A DNA stretch of 22,624 bases from PUND01 sp046538345 (GTDB lineage: Bacteria > Planctomycetota > Phycisphaerae > SM23-33), in the NCBI GenBank assembly GCA_046538345.1, contig JBKHJB010000014.1, forward strand, positions 1 through 22,624, written 5' to 3'. Below the pieces are notes generated by a model, which was given only the letters and a program-made list of their open reading frames with translations, did not search any database and was not told the origin of the DNA. Shown here piece after piece: positions 16,714 through 22,624 of the stretch. The stretch's first letter is position 1, and each line of letters begins with the position of its first letter. Position numbers and translations under genes: made by a program.

Positions 16714-18309
16714 TTAATCTCCGGCGTCAACGTTTACTCGTACATAGACGGCCGCCGAGTGTGGGCTGTGCGGGTCCTTGAACTCCGCGACCTTCCTGCC
16801 CAGCTCCCGGACGTGCGTTGTGACCACGTCTTCCGGCTCGCCGGTGCGCTGCCCGCCGGAGTATTTGCTGTCCCACACGTAGAGCCGCCCGGGCCGCGCG
16901 CTTCGCCAGGTGCGGATCATTGTCGGGTCGTGGCGAATCCAGCGGATATCGTCGCTCAGCCAGTCGGCGATGACGTGACTGGTCCAGCCGGGGCTGTCGG
17001 CGTAAGTCGTGCGCTCGAGCCGTTGCAGGCACTCGCGTACGGTCACGTACACGCGATTGTCCTCCAGTCGCAGGGGGCGGACCTGCCCGGCGAACTGTGC
17101 TATCGCCAGCGCAGCGGCCACTGCCAGGGCGGTAGTGGCGGCTATTCGGCGCGCCCGGGGCTGTAAGGCGAGAACCGCCGCTGCCGCGGCGGCAGCCGGA
17201 ATTGTCGCCGGCACGCCCGCGCCGGATATGCACCAGACGCCGGCCGAGACCGCCGCCAGAGAGGCGACAGCCGGCAGGCGCGTGCGCGGACGGACAAGCG
17301 ATGCGATTCCGCAGCCGGTCAACGCCGCCACAGGTCCCGCCAGAGGCACGAGGAACCGCTCGTACCCGCCGGAGGCAAACGCGCCGAAGTAGTAGATGAG
17401 CGAATGTACCAGGATGCCGCCGACAGCGAACGTCGCCGGCAGCCAGGCCCGTCGCCGCAGCCGGGCTGCCCCCGCCGCAGCCAGAGCGAGCACGCCGATG
17501 CCGGACGCGATAGGCCAGCGTCGCAGCATGTGGTCCCAGTCGCCGCGGCCGTATTCTTCCGTGTAGTGTTCGCCGAAGATGTGAAACGGCGAGGCGTCCG
17601 GGCGGAGGTCCGTTCCCGCCGCCGCCAGCAGATATGCCGCCGGCGCCCATAGCAGTGCCGCCAGCGCGCCCCACAGCCAGGGCGTCCGCAGCGCGTTTCG
17701 GTAGTTTCCACCGGCGGAGCGGAAGGCGTCGGCGAACAGAGCCAGTGCGGGTATGGGCGCAAGGGCGGTCAGCTCGTAGCGTGTCACGAAAAGTGCGCTA
17801 AGAGCGGCACAGGCCCACACGCGGTTGCCGCGCAGATAAAGCCACACGCCCAGCGACAGGTAAAGCGCGCCGGTGGTCTCGGTGAGCGTGGTCAGCGACA
17901 GAGTCATCACCAGCGGCTGGAGCCACACCAGCGCAGGCGCCAGCGGTGTCAGCCGTTGCACGCCGCGGTCGCGTTCGCTTATCCGACGGGCTATGAGGTA
18001 CGCCAGGAAAGCCACGGCAGCAGTCTGAAGCGCGCTGAACACCCTGCAGCCGGCCATGCCGAAATAGCGCACCACGGGCATGACCGGCAGGTTGTAGCCC
18101 GGCCTCGACCACATGTCCCAGCGGATGCTGGAGTCCCGCCACGAGTCGCGGGCGAAGAGGTAGTGTCCCACGTCGTCGTCGTGGTAGAAGCCGTCGCTGA
18201 TAGCCCCCATCAGAATCGACGCCACCAGACCTGCCAGTGTAATCGCCAGAGCGACAGCGTGCTCTCTGCGCGCCGAGGCGTCGGGTTCTGTCGCGGTCTC
18301 GGGCATCAT
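16714..18309 (-). CDS. GT-C-like polytopic membrane protein, paralogue B
   Basis: A 531-residue paralogue of the 14389-16080 product. Shared landmarks are SDGFYHDDDVGHYLFARDSW (38-57), SRPGYNLPVM (68-77), WLQPLVMTLSLTTLTET (129-145), GGYERFLVP, QVRPLRL and a late YVWDSKY. It has about ten hydrophobic segments, acidic residues in the first outer loop (D44-D46) and a soluble C-terminal part, as in ArnT/PMT-like GT-C enzymes. Function is inferred as sugar transfer at the outer face of the membrane; substrate unknown. Its ATG overlaps the pyruvate kinase stop (ATGATG at 18309-18304), so translation is probably coupled; ATG 18306 is an equal alternative start. It is the last gene of the mnmA-GT9-pyk run and converges on the phosphodiesterase gene. 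Confidence 0.75.
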   Translation of the reverse strand: MMPETATEPDASARREHAVALAITLAGLVASILMGAISDGFYHDDDVGHYLFARDSWRDSSIRWDMWSRPGYNLPVMPVVRYFGMAGCRVFSALQTAAVAFLAYLIARRISERDRGVQRLTPLAPALVWLQPLVMTLSLTTLTETTGALYLSLGVWLYLRGNRVWACAALSALFVTRYELTALAPIPALALFADAFRSAGGNYRNALRTPWLWGALAALLWAPAAYLLAAAGTDLRPDASPFHIFGEHYTEEYGRGDWDHMLRRWPIASGIGVLALAAAGAARLRRRAWLPATFAVGGILVHSLIYYFGAFASGGYERFLVPLAGPVAALTGCGIASLVRPRTRLPAVASLAAVSAGVWCISGAGVPATIPAAAAAAAVLALQPRARRIAATTALAVAAALAIAQFAGQVRPLRLEDNRVYVTVRECLQRLERTTYADSPGWTSHVIADWLSDDIRWIRHDPTMIRTWRSARPGRLYVWDSKYSGGQRTGEPEDVVTTHVRELGRKVAEFKDPHSPHSAAVYVRVNVDAGD

Positions 18310-19724
18310 TCGACGGTATGAACAACCAGCGTATTGGTCGTGCCCGGCGTGCCGATAGGTCGGCCGGAGAGCACAAGCATTTTCTGCCCCTTCTCGGCCG
18401 CTCCGATCCGCACGGCGAAATCGGCCGCCTTGGTCAGCACATCGCGCGTGTGTTCCGGCGCGTCGGCACGCACGGGCTGAACGCCGTAATACAGCCGCAT
18501 CCGTCGGACGACCTTTTCATCCGGCGAAAGCGCCAGTATGGGGACGGGCGGACGGTTCTTGGACATGACCCTCGCGGTGGTTCCCGTGGAGGTGAACACG
18601 GCCACCGCGGAGATGTCCTCGCGACGGATGATCTCACCTACGGCGCCCGCCAACGCCGCTGTGGTCCGCGCCGGGGCGTAGGTAACTTCCACATTCGCGC
18701 CCGTGGTATCCTGATAGTTTTCCGTCTCGCGGACGATCGAGTCCATCATGGCGACGGTCTCGGCCGGGTATTTGCCCACGGCCGTCTCGCCGGAGAGCAT
18801 CACCGCGTCGGTACAGTCGAGCACGGCGTTGGCCACGTCGGAGACCTCCGCCCGTGTCGGCTGGGGCGAGTGCGTCATGCTCTCGAGCATCTGCGTTGCG
18901 ATTATGCAGGGCTTGCCGCCACGCCGGCACAAGGCGGCGATCCGTTTCTGCGCGATGGGCACCTCCGGCAGATCCATCTCCACGCCCAGGTCGCCGCGTG
19001 CGACCATGACGGCGTCGGCGGACTCGATTATCCGCTCAATGTCCGCAAGCGCCTGGGGCTTTTCTATCTTCGCCACCACGTGGGCTTCCGAGCCGCTCTC
19101 AGGGAGAAGGCGCTTGAGCAGCTCCACATCGTCGGCCGACTGTACGAACGACAGCGCGACGTAATCGAAGTCGCGCTGTGCTATCCAGGCGATGTCGCGG
19201 TGGTCCTTTTCCGTCATAGCCGGGATGCTGAGCTTGGTGTCGGGCAGGTTCACGCCCTTGCCCTCGGCGAGCACGCCGCCGTGCACGACCTGACAGCGGA
19301 TCTCATCCGGCGGGTCGGTCTCTACGACAGCCAGCCGTATGCGCCCATCGTCTAGCAGTATGGTATCGCCGAGCTTAACGCAATCGACCAGTTCCGCGAG
19401 CGTGGTGGAGATACGGTCTGCACGTCCTTCCAACGGCTCGCGCTGGATGGCGACTTCCTGCCCGTCGGCCAGCAGGACCGACCCGCCGGAGATGGGACCG
19501 ACGCGGATCTTCGGTCCGCACAAGTCGGCCATTACCGCCAGCGGCTCGGAAAGCTCATGCTCCACAGCGCGGATGTTGTCCAGGAATCGCTGCCGCTGCT
19601 CGTCGTCGCCGTGGGAGAAATTGATTCGCAGCGCGTCGCAGCCGGCGCGGACCATGCGCCGAAGGTCCTCCACTTCCCCGCAGGCGGGTCCGACAGTCGC
19701 GAGTATTTTCGTCCGGATAAGCAT
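18306..19724 (-). CDS. pyk: Pyruvate kinase
   Basis: Converts phosphoenolpyruvate and ADP to pyruvate and ATP, the last step of glycolysis. The 472-residue protein has LRINFSHG (32-39) with the nucleotide- and K+-site residues, ADLCGPKIRVG, the catalytic KIEKPQAL, the signature MVARGDLGVEM and LSGETAVGKYP, and ends with the usual C-terminal allosteric-type domain (RIGAAEKGQKMLVLSGRPIG). The start at 19724 gives the canonical MLIRTKILATVGPA; the frame is open much further upstream but only in antisense of the glycosyltransferase gene. No Shine-Dalgarno site is seen. TACAAT lies 7 bases before the ATG, so a leaderless transcript is possible, but the -35 region is poor. The stop overlaps the start of the next gene. 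Confidence 0.96.
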   Translation of the reverse strand: MLIRTKILATVGPACGEVEDLRRMVRAGCDALRINFSHGDDEQRQRFLDNIRAVEHELSEPLAVMADLCGPKIRVGPISGGSVLLADGQEVAIQREPLEGRADRISTTLAELVDCVKLGDTILLDDGRIRLAVVETDPPDEIRCQVVHGGVLAEGKGVNLPDTKLSIPAMTEKDHRDIAWIAQRDFDYVALSFVQSADDVELLKRLLPESGSEAHVVAKIEKPQALADIERIIESADAVMVARGDLGVEMDLPEVPIAQKRIAALCRRGGKPCIIATQMLESMTHSPQPTRAEVSDVANAVLDCTDAVMLSGETAVGKYPAETVAMMDSIVRETENYQDTTGANVEVTYAPARTTAALAGAVGEIIRREDISAVAVFTSTGTTARVMSKNRPPVPILALSPDEKVVRRMRLYYGVQPVRADAPEHTRDVLTKAADFAVRIGAAEKGQKMLVLSGRPIGTPGTTNTLVVHTVE

Positions 19725-19768
19725 GGGCAGTATTGTACGAGCCGGCGGGCGTCGCTGGAACCGCCGTC

Positions 19769-20704
19769 TCAGCGGCTCATTTTCGCCAGAGCGACCAGGA
19801 CGTCGTTGGGTGTAAGAGTGCCGACACGGGCGTCGATGGTACGCACGGCCGGTCCCAGCGGTGCAAACTGTTGCGGCGCGGTTGCGGTGAATATTGCGAC
19901 CGTCGGTGTTCCCAAAGCGGCCGACAGGTGCGAGACGCCGGAGTCGTTGCCGACGTATCCGTCCGCGCCTGCAAGCAGACCGGTAAGGGCGGTCAGTGAC
20001 GGCCGGTCGATTACCGGCGCGGTTGAGCGCAGCGAGTTTATCTCGGCTGTGCTCCAGCGATCCTGCTCGACGGGGCCCAGGACGAACACGGGCTGTGTGA
20101 GTCGCTCGGCCGTCTTGCGGAAGCCGCCGGCGTCCCAGCGTTTCGCCTCTCCGCCCGCGCCGGGGTGCAGGACATGGTAAGCGATGTCGGGATTGACTCC
20201 CGTTCCCTCCAACAGGCAACGTGCGTCGCTGAGCCATGCGTCCCGCACGCACCAATTGGCCGGGCGGACGGGTTGCGAAAAGCCGAGCATATCCCGCCAG
20301 TGTTCCAGCAGGTGGGCGGTGGAGCCGGCAGGCGGGCGAACGGGCAGAAAGGCGGACTCCGCCGCGCCGCAGGCGGCCGATAGGCGGAGCTGCACGCGCA
20401 TGTCACCTTCTCCGAAGCAGCTTATCAGTCGGTGGTGTCCGCCCAGCAGCTTGGGGAGCTGCGGCTGCGACGGCTGGGGTTCGGCAAAAAGCTCGTCGAT
20501 GGGCAGCGTGTCGAAGTCCATGGCGGCCGTCACCACGCCGGCGGCGGTCAACAGCCGGGCCTTCTCGCCGCCGGCGACGAGTGTTGTCTCACCTGGCAGA
20601 TTTGCCAGCAGATGGCCGAAGAGGATAACGTCGCCCAGCGCTCCGCTGTGTACGGCGAGGATGGAGACGTGCTCCCGCGAAGTGTTTTGCGTAGAGGGGG
20701 TCAT
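19769..20704 (-). CDS. Glycosyltransferase family 9 (heptosyltransferase-like)
   Basis: A 311-residue GT-B enzyme of family GT9, the ADP-heptose:LPS heptosyltransferase group, which builds lipopolysaccharide core at the cytoplasmic face of the inner membrane. Motifs seen are HSGALGDVILFG (19-30), HPGAGGEAKRW (180-190) and GNDSGVSHLSAALGTPTVAIF (from 252), the donor-binding part. It is somewhat shorter than typical members of about 340 residues. I chose ATG 20704, which forms an ATGA overlap with the mnmA stop; ATG 20725 would add seven residues and overlap mnmA by 25 bases. The donor may be ADP-heptose or another nucleotide sugar; the sequence does not settle it. Confidence 0.88.
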   Translation of the reverse strand: MTPSTQNTSREHVSILAVHSGALGDVILFGHLLANLPGETTLVAGGEKARLLTAAGVVTAAMDFDTLPIDELFAEPQPSQPQLPKLLGGHHRLISCFGEGDMRVQLRLSAACGAAESAFLPVRPPAGSTAHLLEHWRDMLGFSQPVRPANWCVRDAWLSDARCLLEGTGVNPDIAYHVLHPGAGGEAKRWDAGGFRKTAERLTQPVFVLGPVEQDRWSTAEINSLRSTAPVIDRPSLTALTGLLAGADGYVGNDSGVSHLSAALGTPTVAIFTATAPQQFAPLGPAVRTIDARVGTLTPNDVLVALAKMSR

Positions 20705-21768
20705 CTTTCGGACGGGTCTATCCATCCGCCGCCGAGCAGTCGGTCGCCGTCGTAGCAGACGGCCGCCTGTCCGGGCGTGACGGCGGCGACTGGCTCGTCG
20801 AAGCGCACCTCGAATCGGCCGTCGCCGAGCAGGCGCACCCGCGCCGGCGCGCCTTCGTGGTTGTAGCGGACCTTAACCACAGCGGCGAACTCGTCCGGCG
20901 GATCGCAGTGCCAGTTGGCGTGTGAGGCGGTAAGAGAGGCCGAGAAGACCTCCGACTTCGGTCCGACGGTTACGGTGGCGGTTTCGGCGTCCAGGGCGGT
21001 CACGTAGAGCGGCTCTGCCGCGGCTATGCCCAGCCCGCGTCGCTGACCTATGGTGTAGCGTCCGACGCCGGCGTGTCGGCCCAGCACTTCGCCGGCGGAG
21101 TTGACGATGTTTCCCTCGTGCAGCGCCCGCGGCGAGCGAGCGGCGAGAAGCTCGGTATAATCGCCGGCGGCGAGGAAGCAGATGTCCTGGCTTTCGGGTT
21201 TGTCGTGGACGGGCAACTCAAGCGAGCGCGCGATTTCGCGGACCTCCTGCTTGCTTGCCAGTTCGCCGACGGGCAGCACCACGCGGTGCAGAAACTCGCG
21301 CGGCAGGGCGAACAGGGCGTAGGACTGGTCCTTGGCGCGGTAGCGTGCGCGGTACAGTGCGGGCGCATCGCCCTCGCGCACCACGCGGGCGTGATGGCCG
21401 GTAGCGACGAAATCGGCCGACAGGTCGTCCGCCAGCGCCAGCAAGCGGGCGAACTTGACCGTCGCGTTGCAGACGGGGCAGGGGTTGGGCGTCCGGCCGC
21501 GGGCGTACTCGGCGACGAAGTAGTCGATAATCGGCTTCATCGCTTCGGTCGTCGAGACCACGCGCAGCTCAATGCCCAGCGCCTCGGCGGAGCGGCGGGC
21601 GTCCTCTTCGCTACCGACGGCCGAGCAACCGTCGCCGAGGTCGAACGTAAAGTGCACGCCGACGACGTCGTAGCCCTGCTCGCGCAGCAGGTGCGCCGCG
21701 ACGGCGGAGTCCACGCCGCCGCTCACCGCTACGACACCCTTTTCCGGCTTTCGGTTCATCGTCTGCAT
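20701..21768 (-). CDS. mnmA: tRNA-specific 2-thiouridylase MnmA
   Basis: MnmA adenylates and thiolates uridine 34 of tRNAs for Lys, Glu and Gln, using sulfur relayed from a cysteine desulfurase. The 355-residue product has the PP-loop SGGVDS (16-21), NPCPVCNATVKF (95-106) with catalytic C100, ATGHHA (122-127), DQSYALFAL and PESQDICF (191-198) with the second catalytic C197, plus GQRRGLGI and the C-terminal beta-barrel ending LLGGGWID. Both reactive cysteines are present, so it should be active. ATG 21768 and ATG 21759 are both possible starts, and neither has a strong ribosome-binding site. It is the first gene of the run mnmA-GT9-pyk-GT-C and is divergent from the VTT-domain gene. Confidence 0.96.
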   Translation of the reverse strand: MQTMNRKPEKGVVAVSGGVDSAVAAHLLREQGYDVVGVHFTFDLGDGCSAVGSEEDARRSAEALGIELRVVSTTEAMKPIIDYFVAEYARGRTPNPCPVCNATVKFARLLALADDLSADFVATGHHARVVREGDAPALYRARYRAKDQSYALFALPREFLHRVVLPVGELASKQEVREIARSLELPVHDKPESQDICFLAAGDYTELLAARSPRALHEGNIVNSAGEVLGRHAGVGRYTIGQRRGLGIAAAEPLYVTALDAETATVTVGPKSEVFSASLTASHANWHCDPPDEFAAVVKVRYNHEGAPARVRLLGDGRFEVRFDEPVAAVTPGQAAVCYDGDRLLGGGWIDPSER

Positions 21769-21814
21769 TCTACCGTACAGCGTCGTCGTCGCGAGGTCGT
21801 ATTGACCGAGCGAA

Positions 21815-21843
21815 TTGACACGCCGTAGCGGGGCGGTTCTACT
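21815..21843 (+). promoter_or_regulatory. Probable promoter of the VTT-domain gene
   Basis: TTGACA (21815-21820) is a perfect -35 box. After 17 bp, TCTACT (21838-21843) matches the -10 consensus at 4 of 6 bases. A transcript would start near 21850. This makes the in-frame TTG at 21815 part of the promoter rather than a start codon. Confidence 0.5.
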
Positions 21844-21855
21844 GTTCGTCGATAC

Positions 21856-21868
21856 GGAGGCAACCATC
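21856..21868 (+). promoter_or_regulatory. Shine-Dalgarno GGAGG placing the start at ATC 21866
   Basis: GGAGG (21856-21860) is the strongest ribosome-binding site near this gene. Five bases later the in-frame codon is ATC (21866-21868). No ATG, GTG or TTG lies in frame at a usable distance downstream; the next ATG (21929) would cut off half of the zinc ribbon. AUC initiation, or an error or mutation of an ATG, is the simplest reading. Confidence 0.6.
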
Positions 21869-22624
21869 GCCAAGACAGACGAGACAACCAGGACTGAGCC
21901 GGTCGGGCGGACCTGCGGCCGGTGCGGCATGGAGGTGCCCGCGGCGGCGGAGTTCTGCGAGCATTGCGGCGCGCGCATAGGCACGCTGCAACAGGTTCCA
22001 TGGTGGCATGTGCACCGGCGGCTGTACAACTGGACGCTGGCGTGGGCGTATCGCCCGTCGTCGTCGGTGGCGCTGTTCATACTTAGCTTCTCGGCGAGCA
22101 GTTTCTTCCCCGTACCGCCGGACGTGCTGCTGATGACGCTGGTGCTGGGCAACCCCCGCAAGTGGGTGCGCTATGCGATTATCTGCACGGTCGCCAGCGT
22201 CTCCGGAGCGGTGCTGGGTTTTTGCATCGGCTGGCTGGCGTGGCAGGGGGTGCAGGGGATTTTCTTCAACTACGTTCCGGGCTTTACGCCGGAGGTGTTC
22301 GACCAGGCGTGCCTGATGTACGAGAAGTACAACTTCTGGATCATCTTTGCGGCCGGTTTCTCGCCCATCCCGTTCAAGGTGGCGACGATCACCGCCGGAG
22401 TCTTCGGGACGGGTCCGGAAGTCGTCAGGCCCGGGCTGTTCTTCGTGTGGTTTGCGGTGGCGGCGGTGGTCAGCCGCTCGGCGAGGTTCTTCCTGGTCGC
22501 GGGTCTGATGCGTCTGTTCGGGCCGAAGATCACGCCTTTTATAGAGAAATACTTCAATTGGCTGGCGCTGCTGTTCACAGTGCTGCTGGTGGGCGGCTTC
22601 GTTGTCCTGAAGTATGTGGTCTAG
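21866..22624 (+). CDS. YqaA/DedA-type VTT membrane protein with zinc ribbon
   Basis: From the ATC at 21866 the product has 252 residues. An N-terminal zinc ribbon has C17-x2-C20 and C31-x2-C34 and should lie in the cytoplasm. Four to five hydrophobic segments follow, with PVPPDVLLMTLVLGNP (82-97), GAVLGFCIGWLAW (114-126) and FSPIPFKVATITAGVFG (165-181), typical of the YqaA branch of the DedA/VTT (SNARE-associated) superfamily. Members of the superfamily include lipid-carrier flippases and proteins needed for membrane homeostasis; the role of this branch is not established. The usual YqaA lacks the ribbon. An annotation from TTG 21815 would add 17 residues but would start inside the predicted promoter. 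The stop TAG is the last codon of the window. Confidence 0.87.
   Translation: MAKTDETTRTEPVGRTCGRCGMEVPAAAEFCEHCGARIGTLQQVPWWHVHRRLYNWTLAWAYRPSSSVALFILSFSASSFFPVPPDVLLMTLVLGNPRKWVRYAIICTVASVSGAVLGFCIGWLAWQGVQGIFFNYVPGFTPEVFDQACLMYEKYNFWIIFAAGFSPIPFKVATITAGVFGTGPEVVRPGLFFVWFAVAAVVSRSARFFLVAGLMRLFGPKITPFIEKYFNWLALLFTVLLVGGFVVLKYVV

Noticed and set aside
16697..16715. GAAG...CTTC followed by GTTTT between convergent genes as a terminator
   Set aside because: The stem is only 4 bp, the T run is short and it overlaps the stop of the opposite gene; too weak to call.
18318..19355. 345-codon + strand frame over pyruvate kinase
   Set aside because: Exact antisense of well-conserved pyruvate kinase motifs.
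19725..20255. N-terminal extension of pyruvate kinase by 177 residues
   Set aside because: The extension is Arg/Gly/Pro-rich, overlaps the GT9 gene in another frame and has no family match; the canonical start is at 19724.

Overview
This is a GC-rich, gene-dense chromosomal window from a Gram-negative-type bacterium, most likely a planctomycete (Phycisphaerae-like). The lineage call is inference. It rests on the nusA-infB-ylxP-rbfA order without rimP, on a histone-like lysine tail fused to a DNA-glycosylase fold, on a large TPR lipoprotein, and on a GT9 heptosyltransferase-family protein that implies an outer membrane. I see no insertion sequence, prophage, CRISPR array, tRNA or rRNA.

Left part (1-7827, all + strand). 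A 613-base stretch without a gene carries a near-consensus sigma70 promoter (TTGACT, 16 bp, TATAAT), several strong hairpins and a textbook intrinsic terminator ending 51 bases before nusA. It is either an attenuated leader of the nusA operon or a separate RNA of about 430 nt. Then come nusA, infB (TTG start), ylxP (DUF503) and rbfA, a transcription/translation-initiation/ribosome-maturation operon. Next, 14 bases downstream, is a cysteine-free HhH-GPD (endonuclease III fold) protein with a degenerate catalytic region and a tail of about 110 residues made almost only of K, R, S and T. Long-form hisG follows.

Middle (7839-12406, + strand). A lipoprotein of about 1,230 residues built of TPR repeats, then yebC. 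A short block of heptanucleotide tandem repeats (12419-12452) separates yebC from the convergent gene that follows.

Right part (12502-21768, mostly - strand). A secreted heparinase II/III-family lyase lies downstream of a GT-C-like polytopic membrane protein. A + strand YfcE-type phosphodiesterase separates this from a second - strand run read as mnmA, GT9 glycosyltransferase, pyruvate kinase and a second GT-C-like membrane protein. Two junctions in that run are 4-base ATGA overlaps. The two GT-C-like proteins are paralogues sharing a 54-base tract with only three differences. Together with the GT9 protein and the lyase they suggest envelope or extracellular polysaccharide work, mixed with central metabolism and tRNA thiolation.

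Right edge (21815-22624, + strand). A YqaA/DedA-type VTT membrane protein with an N-terminal CxxC...CxxC zinc ribbon. Its promoter and Shine-Dalgarno positions indicate initiation at an ATC codon.

Most genes are ordinary. The points worth a second look are the nusA leader with its terminator, the histone-tailed HhH protein in the rbfA operon, the apparent AUC start, and the duplicated GT-C-like membrane proteins.
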